Shown piece by piece: positions 1 to 6,650 of a DNA stretch of 8,611 nucleotides (positions are counted from its first letter, which is position 1; each line of letters starts with the position of its first letter). The position numbers were made by a program, and so were the translations under genes. The stretch spans positions 1-8,611 of the forward strand of contig JAURNB010000242.1 of assembly GCA_030830415.1 (NCBI GenBank), read 5' to 3'. The stretch comes from Acidimicrobiales bacterium. GTDB lineage: Bacteria; Actinomycetota; Acidimicrobiia; Acidimicrobiales; Ilumatobacteraceae. The notes under the pieces are model-generated. The model was not told the DNA's origin. It made no database searches and saw nothing but the letters and a program-made list of their open reading frames with translations.

Positions 1-585
1 AAGTTGCCCAAGTTGGCTGCCCAAAGTAAACGAGCAGAAGAAATTATTGCTGGCTTGAAATCACATAGCGCCATTGCTCCCCTCGTTGAAGGCGGAACAG
101 TAAGCGAGTATTCCGCACACCTCATTCCCGAGGCCGGTTTGAAAATGATGCCAAAACTTCTCGATGATGGCCTGCTTGTTGCCGGAGACGCCGCTGCAAT
201 GTGCTTGGCAGCGGGTATTTGGCTCGAAGGAGTGAACTTTGCAATGGCTTCGGGCATGTACGCCGCTCAAGCTGCCTGTGAAGCGATTGAAAAAGGAAAC
301 ACATCGGCCAAGGGTTTGTCGCTTTACAAGAAACTTCTTGAAGACACCTTTGTTCTGCGTGATCACCGCAAGCTACGCCGCGCACCACAACTCGTTCTCA
401 GCGATCGCGTGCAACACCTGTATCCGGCCCTCGTGACGGGCATTGTTCAAGGCATGTTCCAGGTAAACAACCCAATTCCCAAACCCGGGCTTCGTAAAAT
501 TCTAAAAAATGAACGTCGCCGCTTAGGAATTCGCACCATCGACTTAGCAAAAGATGCAATCGCTGGTTTCAGGAGCTTCGGATGA
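1..585 (+). CDS. fixC: FixC-like electron-transfer flavoprotein:quinone oxidoreductase, C-terminal part (5' end outside window)
   Basis: This is the C-terminal 194 codons of a FAD-dependent dehydrogenase of the FixC/ETF-QO family. Such enzymes take electrons from electron-transfer flavoprotein and pass them to quinone at the membrane. The frame is open from base 1, so the N-terminal Rossmann FAD motif and the true start lie upstream. Visible evidence: the second FAD-binding segment GLLVAGDAAAMCLAAG near residues 57-72, followed by WLEGVNFAMASGMYAAQAA, the typical 'GD...G.N.A..SG..AA' pattern of the family. The C-terminal part is basic and helical, as in FixC proteins that use a separate FixX ferredoxin. 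Its TGA stop overlaps the fixX ATG (ATGA), a sign of translational coupling. Full-length FixC is about 430 residues, so roughly half is seen. Family assignment is firm. A role in mycofactocin-linked electron flow is inferred from the neighbours. Confidence 0.9.
   Translation, partial: KLPKLAAQSKRAEEIIAGLKSHSAIAPLVEGGTVSEYSAHLIPEAGLKMMPKLLDDGLLVAGDAAAMCLAAGIWLEGVNFAMASGMYAAQAACEAIEKGNTSAKGLSLYKKLLEDTFVLRDHRKLRRAPQLVLSDRVQHLYPALVTGIVQGMFQVNNPIPKPGLRKILKNERRRLGIRTIDLAKDAIAGFRSFG
571..575 (+). promoter_or_regulatory. Shine-Dalgarno site of fixX
   Basis: AGGAG lies 6 nt before the ATG at 582 and sits inside the last codons of the FixC gene. It fixes the fixX start that overlaps the FixC stop codon, so FixX is translated as part of the same operon. 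Confidence 0.7.
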
Positions 586-878
586 GCGTGCAATGGCCCG
601 ACATTTCTTTTCAAGACCGCATGGCAACAGCCGAGTTTCGTGTGCACGAACGCGCTCATATTGTGGTCAATAGTGATTCATGTAATGGCTGCACTACTCG
701 CGCGTGTGTGGTTGCCTGCCCCGCAAACCTCTTTGTTCCCACTGCCGCTGGCGGAATTGTTTTTAACTACGAACAATGTTTTGAATGTGGAACTTGCTAC
801 ATGGTGTGCAACGAAGAAGGCGCCATTAGTTGGTCGTACCCAGAAGGTGGACACGGCATCGTGTTCCACCACACGTGA
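582..878 (+). CDS. fixX: FixX ferredoxin-like protein, partner of the FixC-type quinone oxidoreductase
   Basis: A 98-residue iron-sulfur protein of the FixX family. It relays electrons within the FixC complex and corresponds to the C-terminal ferredoxin domain of mitochondrial ETF-QO. Two cysteine groups are visible: Cys34, 37, 42 and 46 (the last in a CPANLF context) and Cys66, 69, 72 and 76 in CFECGTCYMVC, a classic CX2CX2CX3C motif. The C-terminal SYPEGGHGIVF resembles the 'YP.GG.GV.Y' ending of FixX. The length is normal for the family. It starts at an ATG overlapping the FixC stop, with a good AGGAG upstream. The ETF beta gene begins 12 nt after its stop. Both full sets of four cysteines are present, so it may hold two clusters. 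The spacing in the first set (CX2CX4CX3C) is not the textbook one, so the cluster number is uncertain. Confidence 0.93.
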   Translation: MSVQWPDISFQDRMATAEFRVHERAHIVVNSDSCNGCTTRACVVACPANLFVPTAAGGIVFNYEQCFECGTCYMVCNEEGAISWSYPEGGHGIVFHHT

Positions 879-890
879 GTTGATCAAATT

Positions 891-1697
891 ATGACCCCCA
901 TTATTGGTGTTTGCGTGAAATGGATTGGTAGCCAACCTTCCAGTGGCCATGAGGCCGACGCCCGCTTTGCTCAGTTTTCTGCCAGCGACCAGGCGGCCTT
1001 AGAAGTTGCCCTACAACGTGCAGAGCAACTGTCGGCACATGTCCGCGTGGTGAGCATTGCTCCCTTTGCTGCACGCAAGCATCTTGTTGCCTTGTGCGCA
1101 TCAGGAGCCCACGAACTCATCCACATTGCAGCTGAAGGCCAAAGCAGCAGTGCACATGTTGCTCATGAACTCGCACAACACCTACAAGACTGCGCATCGG
1201 TATGGTGTGGCGACTATTCACTAGATCGCGGCTCGGGAAGTGTTCCTGCCTTTCTCGCCAGCACGTTGGGCGCACAGCAAGCACTTGGCATTGTGGGAAT
1301 GACTCCGAGCACAAGCGCTCACTCTCTTGATCTATTGCGGCGCCTCGATGCTGGTCGACGCGAAATCGTGCGCGTGCAAGAACCTTTCGTTGTTTCTGTG
1401 GAAGGGTCGTTAGCAACACTACGTCGCGCCAGCCTCGCTTCAACACTTCGCCCAACAGTCAACATCATTGACGCTTCATTGGTCTCACATAGCGCGCCCT
1501 CTCTCGGAGATTTCTCTCCTTTTCGTCCGCGGCCACGCACGGTAAAAGCACCTGCTGGTGAAACTGCACTAGACCGCATCAAATCTGCAACATCGGCAAA
1601 TTCACCGCAAAAGCATTCCGAGATTGTGGCACTGGCACCTGAAGCTGCAGCTCAACGCATTGTTGAACAGCTCACCGAGTGGGGATACCTTTCCTAA
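891..1697 (+). CDS. etfB: Electron transfer flavoprotein beta subunit (FixA/EtfB family), divergent, mycofactocin-linked type
   Basis: A 268-residue protein related to the ETF beta subunit, which with ETF alpha carries electrons from dehydrogenases to the FixC/ETF-QO enzyme. Family signs in order: N-terminal GVCVKWI (residues 6-12, like the usual VCVK start); an alpha/beta core; CGDYSLDRGSGSVPAFLAS at 106-124, the position of the 'G..A.DGDTGQVGP.LA' nucleotide-binding segment; LRRLDAGRREIVRVQEPFVV at 149-168; and the 'lP.vvtV...l..lR.aSL' strand ending near 184. The C-terminal stretch from about 205 is rich in Pro, Arg and Ala, ends in an amphipathic helix and differs from ordinary EtfB. I recall that such divergent ETF subunits have been described as mycofactocin-associated, which fits mftF immediately downstream and overlapping. 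No ETF alpha gene lies between fixX and mftF, so it should be upstream. Family confidence is good; subtype is inferred. Confidence 0.85.
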   Translation: MTPIIGVCVKWIGSQPSSGHEADARFAQFSASDQAALEVALQRAEQLSAHVRVVSIAPFAARKHLVALCASGAHELIHIAAEGQSSSAHVAHELAQHLQDCASVWCGDYSLDRGSGSVPAFLASTLGAQQALGIVGMTPSTSAHSLDLLRRLDAGRREIVRVQEPFVVSVEGSLATLRRASLASTLRPTVNIIDASLVSHSAPSLGDFSPFRPRPRTVKAPAGETALDRIKSATSANSPQKHSEIVALAPEAAAQRIVEQLTEWGYLS

Positions 1698-3135
1698 CGG
1701 CTACCGTTTTGCTGTGCACCAGCGCTACAGCCTCGACAACTCATGGAGACGTCCGAAAAAAGGAAGCGTCCTTATAGCGGGTTCGCCTCTGCGCATATTT
1801 CGCTTAAGCGCAGCAGGTCAGGCAATCGCTCATTCACTTGAGCTCACCGGAGAAGCACCAAGTTCTGGTCAACTTCTTATTGACCGACTCATTGATGCCG
1901 GAGCTTTACACCCACTGCCTTCACTCGACAGCGATGCGCTGGCATTGCGCGATATTTCCATTGTCGTTCCACTTTTTGCACAGTCCGAAATCGACATTGC
2001 CCGCGTACAAAATATTGTTGCCGAATTTTCCGCTTTTCCACAAGTGGTGGTGGTTGACGATGCATCACCTGTTGCATTTCCCGAGATGCCAAACACCAAT
2101 GTCACTGTGCACCGTCAAGAAGTGAACAAGGGCCCGGGCGCAGCACGCAACGCTGGCCTCACATTCGTATCCACCCCATATGTTGTATTTATTGATTCCG
2201 ATGTGCAGTGCGCCCCTGAAGATGTTTTCGAGCTAGCCAAGTGGTGGAATTTGCCGCAACTTGCTGTGCTCGCGCCGCGCGTTAAAAGCTTGAACTGGTT
2301 TCAGTATGGCGCCGCAATTGCCGCATACGAAGAAGTGCGCTCCCCTCTCGACATGGGTGCCTTTCCGGCACGCGTGCGCGCCGGCACTCGCGTGAGTTAT
2401 GTGCCTTCCGCATTATTGCTGTGCAACGTTTCAGCACTTGCTGCAGTGGGAAACTTCGATGAGTCAATGCGCACCGGCGAGGACGTTGATCTCTTGTGGC
2501 GCCTTGATGCAGCCGGGTATTCATGTCGTTATGAGCCATCTATTGAAGTGCACCATCTACCGCGCACCACCATTCAACAACTTGCTGAACAACGCATTGG
2601 TTATGGTGAATCGGCTGCGCTACTTGCCAAAAAGCATCAGGGTGCACTTGCCCCACTTCGTGTGAGTGGTTGGAGTACCGGAGTATGGGCTTCCATTGCT
2701 CTCGGGTTTCCCATTATTGGTGGAGTTGTTGCTGCTGGTACCGCTGTTGCGCTCTCTCGCAAATTGCGTTTTCTTCCCGATGCAGAAAAAGAATCAGCTC
2801 GGTTAGCAACTCTTGGGCATCTTCATGCCGGTAAACAAATTGCTAGCGCGGTGACGCGCGTATGGTGGCCAATTGCAGTGCTTCTCGCGTTGGTTTCACG
2901 CCGCGCACGTTGGGCGTTGTGTCTTGCTGCATTTGTTCCAGCACTATCAGACTGGTGGACGAGTCGACCCCACCTTGACCCTATTCGCTACACGCTTTTG
3001 CGTTGGGTCGACGACATGTCGTACGGGTTCGGTGTGTGGAAAGGTGTTGTTCGCGAGGGCAACTACGACGCTCTCATTCCAGAGCTCTCTAGTTGGCCAG
3101 GCAACCTGCAGCAAAAACCCACTACTCAGACTTAG
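1660..3135 (+). CDS. mftF: Mycofactocin system glycosyltransferase MftF
   Basis: MftF is a family 2 glycosyltransferase that adds glucose units to the peptide-derived redox cofactor (pre)mycofactocin, as established in mycobacteria. With the TTG at 1660 as start the protein has 491 residues, near the family's usual length. The N-terminal region (FPNGYRFAVHQRYS, then GSVLIAGSPLRIFRLS near residues 36-50) matches the special N-terminus of MftF. The GT2 domain follows: VVPLF near 102, VVDDAS near 131, NKGPGAARNAG near 156, the DSD metal motif near 179, YVPSALLL near 247 and TGEDVDLLWRLDAAG near 272. Hydrophobic segments near 340-364 and 402-428 suggest membrane anchoring. The start is uncertain: no ATG and no clear Shine-Dalgarno site precede the conserved region. 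Candidates are TTG at 1624, 1660 or 1663. All overlap the ETF beta gene, so coupled translation is likely. The 3' end overlaps the convergent DUF4395 gene by 14 bp. Confidence 0.92.
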   Translation: MLNSSPSGDTFPNGYRFAVHQRYSLDNSWRRPKKGSVLIAGSPLRIFRLSAAGQAIAHSLELTGEAPSSGQLLIDRLIDAGALHPLPSLDSDALALRDISIVVPLFAQSEIDIARVQNIVAEFSAFPQVVVVDDASPVAFPEMPNTNVTVHRQEVNKGPGAARNAGLTFVSTPYVVFIDSDVQCAPEDVFELAKWWNLPQLAVLAPRVKSLNWFQYGAAIAAYEEVRSPLDMGAFPARVRAGTRVSYVPSALLLCNVSALAAVGNFDESMRTGEDVDLLWRLDAAGYSCRYEPSIEVHHLPRTTIQQLAEQRIGYGESAALLAKKHQGALAPLRVSGWSTGVWASIALGFPIIGGVVAAGTAVALSRKLRFLPDAEKESARLATLGHLHAGKQIASAVTRVWWPIAVLLALVSRRARWALCLAAFVPALSDWWTSRPHLDPIRYTLLRWVDDMSYGFGVWKGVVREGNYDALIPELSSWPGNLQQKPTTQT

Positions 3136-3616
3136 CAGCAGAACGCAGATGAATATTGCTGCACTCTTCACAAATATCTTCGGGTATCACTCCCAAACGC
3201 ATCAGCACACTAAACATCATGCAACCAAGACAAATAGCAAAGAAACTTTCGAGACCTGCTGCAACGATGAGAGCAGCAATGACTAGTTGTGCAGCACCGA
3301 GGTTTCCGGTTGCCCACAACAGCGACGCAACGCCGCTAAATACAAGTCCGACTCCTTGAGCAAACCGCTTCGGTGGCCCTGGAACAAATTTATGATTGCC
3401 CTTCAACCGCGGTGTCACGATCTGAGTTGCGATTCTCCCTAAAGGGCTCATGGTGGGGCCAGTTAAAACGCGTGCGAGGAACCCATAGGTCAGGGGAATG
3501 AGTACCCAGCCGCTTTGTGTGAGAAGAAAAAGGACGCTCATTGCAACGACCCCGCCAGCAACAATTCTTGCCGAGGTCTCATTTACTGGATGAGGGAAGG
3601 AAAAGAACGATTTCAC
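3122..3616 (-). CDS. DUF4395 family membrane protein with two CXXC motifs
   Basis: A 164-residue integral membrane protein of the DUF4395 family, function unknown. Recognisable family features (numbering from the start used here): PHPVNETSARIVAG at the N-terminus, a GPTMSPLGRIATQIVTP stretch after the first hydrophobic region, the VPGPPKRFAQG signature near residues 78-88, and a C-terminal CLGC (129-132) and CEEC (149-152) pair. Hydrophobic segments lie at about 16-45 and 90-134. In other actinobacteria DUF4395 genes often sit beside thioredoxin or rhodanese genes, so a thiol or sulfur role is possible; no such gene is seen here. GTG at 3616 was chosen because TATCGT, a -10-like hexamer, lies 7 nt upstream and would give a leaderless message. 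A longer form from GTG at 3664 (180 residues) would overlap the start of the neighbouring divergent gene. Neither start has a good ribosome site. Confidence 0.87.
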   Translation of the reverse strand: MKSFFSFPHPVNETSARIVAGGVVAMSVLFLLTQSGWVLIPLTYGFLARVLTGPTMSPLGRIATQIVTPRLKGNHKFVPGPPKRFAQGVGLVFSGVASLLWATGNLGAAQLVIAALIVAAGLESFFAICLGCMMFSVLMRLGVIPEDICEECSNIHLRSAAKSE

Positions 3617-3654
3617 TCGCTTTACGATATGGACAAATCGTGAATAAAAGCGAA
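3617..3654. promoter_or_regulatory. Divergent promoter region between DUF4395 and the racemase-like gene
   Basis: This 38-bp gap separates two divergent genes. TACGAT (3623-3628, + strand) and TATCGT (3629-3624, - strand) both fit the actinobacterial TANNNT -10 pattern and overlap almost completely. An inverted repeat ACGAT-8 nt-ATCGT (3624-3641) covers the same bases and could be a small operator. No convincing -35 elements are seen. The assignment rests on gene orientation and short motifs only. Confidence 0.3.
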
Positions 3655-4647
3655 ATGCCTCCACAACTACTACCGTATGAACTGATGTCTCTTCGGCTCA
3701 CAGTTAACGAACATGCCTTTCGCGCCCATGTCGCCCACACCGTCGGCTCGACCCCTGGCCTCATTCCCGTTGTGAAAGGGAATGGCTACGGGCTTGGCCG
3801 ACCCTTTCTTGTGCAACTGGTATCTGAATTACTTGGGCCTACTCAAGCAGTAGCGGTGGGCACGGTTTTTGAAGCACAAGATATTCCCACTTCTACCCCC
3901 GTCTATATCCTCACCCCTATTGGCGAATTCGACCAGATCACCATTCCCGTTAATGCCATCCCCACCGTCGCCACAGAGCGCGACCTCACCGTTCTTCAGA
4001 GCAAGGGCTGGAAAAGCCCAGTGGTGGTCAAACTTGCTTCTCCAATGCAGCGCTTTGGCGTAGAGGCACCCGACTTTCTTGCCCTGGTGCAACGCATCAG
4101 TGCAGCCGGGATCACCATTCACTCATGTGCCTTGCATCTTCCGCTACATCACACCGATGAGGAAATTTACGAACAACTCTCAAAGTGGATCCCACTCGTT
4201 CCCCAGTGTGTCACTGTGTCGTTGAGTCATGTTTCAGCTACTCAACTTGCAGCACAGCAGGAAAAATTTCCTGATGCACTTTTTGAAGTACGGCTTGGCA
4301 CCGCACTGTGGCACGGAGATAAATCTTTCTTTTCTTTACACACTGAAGTTCTTGCTGTGCACTCAATTGCAAAAGGTACTACAGCGGGCTACCACAGCAC
4401 CGCAGCACCTGCCGATGGCCACATCGTTGTAGTTGCCGCAGGAACCGCCCACGGTGTTGCACCTCTAGCAAACGGTTCAAGTCCATTTCATTTTCAACAG
4501 CAGCGGCTCACTTTGCTTGAAGCGCCCTATATGCATAGTGCAATGTGCTTCGTTCCCCTCGGCCAACCACGCCCAAAGATTGGCGATGCAATAGATGTGC
4601 AACGGCCCCTGCATAGCGTTGCCCCCGACATCACACTGTGGGTCTAA
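3655..4647 (+). CDS. Alanine-racemase-like PLP-dependent enzyme (fold type III), short and divergent
   Basis: A 330-residue protein related to alanine racemase. The N-terminal PLP barrel shows PVVKGNGYGLG at residues 38-48, where Lys41 corresponds to the PLP-binding lysine of 'VKANAYGHG'. MQRFGV at 131-136 corresponds to 'MNRLGF', and EVRLGTALWHGD at 211-222 to 'RPGIALYG'. The C-terminal beta domain begins with KGTTAGYHSTAAPADG (240-255); Tyr246 may be the catalytic tyrosine from the partner subunit. The usual MD pair of 'GRVSMDQ' is not seen; the region reads EAPYMHSAMCFVP. The protein is shorter than typical alanine racemases (360-380 residues). I therefore call it racemase-like without claiming L/D-alanine as substrate; another amino acid or a derivative is possible. 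ATG 3655 is used; GTG 3640 and ATG 3685 are alternatives, none with a clear ribosome site. The acyltransferase-like gene follows after 6 nt, probably in one operon. Confidence 0.8.
   Translation: MPPQLLPYELMSLRLTVNEHAFRAHVAHTVGSTPGLIPVVKGNGYGLGRPFLVQLVSELLGPTQAVAVGTVFEAQDIPTSTPVYILTPIGEFDQITIPVNAIPTVATERDLTVLQSKGWKSPVVVKLASPMQRFGVEAPDFLALVQRISAAGITIHSCALHLPLHHTDEEIYEQLSKWIPLVPQCVTVSLSHVSATQLAAQQEKFPDALFEVRLGTALWHGDKSFFSLHTEVLAVHSIAKGTTAGYHSTAAPADGHIVVVAAGTAHGVAPLANGSSPFHFQQQRLTLLEAPYMHSAMCFVPLGQPRPKIGDAIDVQRPLHSVAPDITLWV
4137..4159 (+). repeat. Direct repeat copy 1 (22 of 23 bases shared with 5367-5389)
   Basis: The 18 bases CGCTACATCACACCGATG at 4142-4159 occur again exactly at 5372-5389. 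With TCTT and one mismatched base on the left, the match is 22 of 23. Both copies are read in the same frame and encode LHHTD, although they lie in unrelated genes. Confidence 0.8.
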
Positions 4648-4653
4648 TCACTC

Positions 4654-5754
4654 ATGACTAATGCAGCGTTACCAACTCGCAATGGCGTTGCTCGTTTTGC
4701 AGAGCTCGATATTGCTCGCAGCATTGCACTTTTTGGCATCATCGTATTGAACTACCACGGCTATCTCAATGGAGGCAATGCCACTGGTTCTGTTCAAACA
4801 ACATGGTTCGCACGCCTCATGGACCCGTGGAATGGGTTGCTCGTTCCCAGTCCCGTCATCTTTGTAGTAGTTGCCGGTATTGGTTGTGGGCTCCTCACGT
4901 CAACGAGTCAGCAACTCAGCACCACAGAATTACGTTGGCTACTCATTCGTCGCGGAACATTTCTCTTCACCATTGGAACAATGTTTGAGTGGGTATGGAA
5001 AGGCACCATACTTCCGTACTACGGGATTTATTTTGTTTTGGCTGCTGCTGTTTTTCATTTAAAAACAAAGCACATCGCCATGCTTGCTGGAGCTATCACT
5101 GTGGCCGCGGCACTTCTTTCCCATTGGCGCTACCGCCAAGAAGTCAACGGCCATTCAACGAGTTGGCTGCAGCCATTTGAGCCCAATACCCCTCGTAATT
5201 TTCTCTTTCGTTATTTCATTGACTACACACATCCGGTTTTGCCCTGGTTTGCTTTCTTCTGCGTTGGGCTCATCATCGGGAAGTCTTATACCGCCTTCCG
5301 TTTAAAGCGAAAAACCATACTTTTCGCCAGTATTCCTGCGCTTTTTTGCATATACCTCGCAAGTGGTCTTGCGCTACATCACACCGATGGCTCATGGCAG
5401 CATCTCTTAAGTACCGACCCCTTCCAACGCGGCATATTGGCCACAGTTGGCGCGTGTACCAGTGCAGTACTCATCGTCATCCTCATTTCATTTCTTGCTG
5501 ACAAGTACCCCACTTCCCCACTTGCTCAACTACTCCAGCGGTCGGGGCAAATCACACTGACCCTTTACCTCTGCCATGGCTTTATTTACAACGCAGTAGT
5601 GAACTGGTGGAACTGGGTTGAACCAGGTGGGTTCACCACTGCATTTATTTTTTCCTGCGTCGTGTGGACACTGCTCATTGCCGTTGGCGTTCGCTGGCAA
5701 ACTTCCATTGGCAAAGGCCCTGTAGAAGTTGTTTATCGCAAGTTCGGAAACTAA
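4654..5754 (+). CDS. Multi-pass membrane protein, DUF1624/DUF418-type putative acyltransferase
   Basis: A 366-residue membrane protein with about ten hydrophobic segments. It resembles the DUF1624 (heparan-alpha-glucosaminide N-acetyltransferase-like) and DUF418 families. The N-terminus has AELDIARSIALFGIIVLNYH at residues 16-35, the hallmark 'LD..Ra.AlfGi.lvN', including a His that could be functional. Mid-protein HPVLPWFAFFCVGLIIGK (193-210) and C-terminal GQITLTLYLCHGFIYN (298-313) fit the family pattern, as does GKGPVEVVYRKF near the end. Such proteins are thought to move acyl groups across the membrane onto sugars or envelope polymers, but most bacterial members are uncharacterised. The gene starts 6 nt after the racemase-like gene, suggesting joint work on a cell-envelope component (inference). 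It ends 8 bp from the convergent ROK kinase gene. The substrate is unknown. Confidence 0.8.
   Translation: MTNAALPTRNGVARFAELDIARSIALFGIIVLNYHGYLNGGNATGSVQTTWFARLMDPWNGLLVPSPVIFVVVAGIGCGLLTSTSQQLSTTELRWLLIRRGTFLFTIGTMFEWVWKGTILPYYGIYFVLAAAVFHLKTKHIAMLAGAITVAAALLSHWRYRQEVNGHSTSWLQPFEPNTPRNFLFRYFIDYTHPVLPWFAFFCVGLIIGKSYTAFRLKRKTILFASIPALFCIYLASGLALHHTDGSWQHLLSTDPFQRGILATVGACTSAVLIVILISFLADKYPTSPLAQLLQRSGQITLTLYLCHGFIYNAVVNWWNWVEPGGFTTAFIFSCVVWTLLIAVGVRWQTSIGKGPVEVVYRKFGN
5367..5389 (+). repeat. Direct repeat copy 2 (22 of 23 bases shared with 4137-4159)
   Basis: Second copy of the repeat. It lies inside the membrane acyltransferase-like gene and encodes LHHTD at residues 241-245, next to the end of a hydrophobic segment. 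Flanking sequence beyond the 23 bases is not similar. Confidence 0.8.
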
Positions 5755-5762
5755 AGGCGCAA

Positions 5763-6650
5763 TTAAATTCTTGCCATGCGGTTCATGCCGCGTAGAGCAA
5801 AAGCTGCTGCACCAACAAGCGCACCATCGTCACCTAGACGCGCCGGAACAATACGTGCTCCTGTAGAAAATTCGAGTCGGCACAATTCATCAAGACTGTT
5901 TTGTGCTGCTTGGAAAAATGGTGCCCCAAAACCCAACGCCACACTTCCACCAACCACAGCAAGTGGAAGGTCGAGCAAGTTACACACCGAAGCGATGCCG
6001 CGGCCCACAAGGCGGCCAGTGCGCTGAATAATTTCATAGGTCGGTTGCGTAGGAGGCCTGCCAGTGATGGCCTCAATGGCTGGGCCAGAAGTTTCTGCTT
6101 CCAAGCAGCCACGGGCGCCACATACGCAGCGGCGGCCGCTTGGCTCCACAATGACGTGCCCAATATGGCCGGCGTTTCCCGCTGCACCGTCGAGTAGGCG
6201 GCCATTGAGCACAATGCCACCACCAACTCCAGTGGAGACGACCATTGCTAGAAAGTTGTCGTGCCCTTTGGCAGCGCCTTTCCAGCCCTCACCAAGGGCA
6301 AGCGCTTTGGCATCGCCATCGGCGAAGACAGGCAAGCCGGTCAGCGTTCGCAGCCGAGGGACCAACGGGAAATTACGCCAACAAGGAATATTCAGTGGCG
6401 ACACCAGTTCTGCATTTTCTGTCATTGGCCCTGCACAACCCACACCCAGTGCAACTGGTTGTGCTCCGTGTTGTCCGCGAGCTTTCGTAAGCATGGCATC
6501 TACAAGTTGCGCAACATCGTTGAAAAGATTTTCATCGCTTTGGTTACTACGCACCGCGATACGACCTCTGTCGATGACCATTCCTTCACGAGTAACAAGA
6601 CCTGCAGCAACTTTGGTGCCACCAATGTCAAGAGCGAGAAGGACGTCCAT
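5763..6650 (-). CDS. ROK family sugar kinase (glucokinase-like)
   Basis: A 295-residue cytoplasmic kinase of the ROK family, which phosphorylates glucose or related hexoses with ATP. Motifs in order: DIGGTK at 8-13 (phosphate-binding loop), the catalytic Asp in DGDAKALALGE (Asp113), STGVGGGIVLNG at 139-150, and the zinc-binding CVCGARGCLE at 175-184 with the preceding His. VVGGSVALG (232-240) lies in the second nucleotide-binding region. Length is typical, and no DNA-binding domain precedes it, so it is an enzyme rather than a ROK repressor. Two departures from the common pattern: the usual E-x-G-H sugar-contact motif reads HIGH (161-164), and the Asn before the catalytic Asp is Gly. Similar variants exist in actinobacterial ROK kinases as far as I recall, so activity is still likely. 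The substrate cannot be set from sequence; glucose is the default guess. It diverges from ung. Confidence 0.92.
   Translation of the reverse strand: MDVLLALDIGGTKVAAGLVTREGMVIDRGRIAVRSNQSDENLFNDVAQLVDAMLTKARGQHGAQPVALGVGCAGPMTENAELVSPLNIPCWRNFPLVPRLRTLTGLPVFADGDAKALALGEGWKGAAKGHDNFLAMVVSTGVGGGIVLNGRLLDGAAGNAGHIGHVIVEPSGRRCVCGARGCLEAETSGPAIEAITGRPPTQPTYEIIQRTGRLVGRGIASVCNLLDLPLAVVGGSVALGFGAPFFQAAQNSLDELCRLEFSTGARIVPARLGDDGALVGAAAFALRGMNRMARI

Noticed and set aside
1117..1582. - strand open frames opposite the ETF beta gene
   Set aside because: No recognisable motif or ribosome site; the + strand frame has ETF features and joins the operon.
2873..3286. + strand frame crossing the end of mftF and into the DUF4395 gene
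   Set aside because: His/Thr-rich composition with no domain, and it overlaps two well-supported genes.
3541..3654. N-terminal extension of the racemase-like protein
   Set aside because: It lies over the divergent DUF4395 gene and its first residues are low in family similarity; ATG 3655 leaves the PLP lysine at a normal position.
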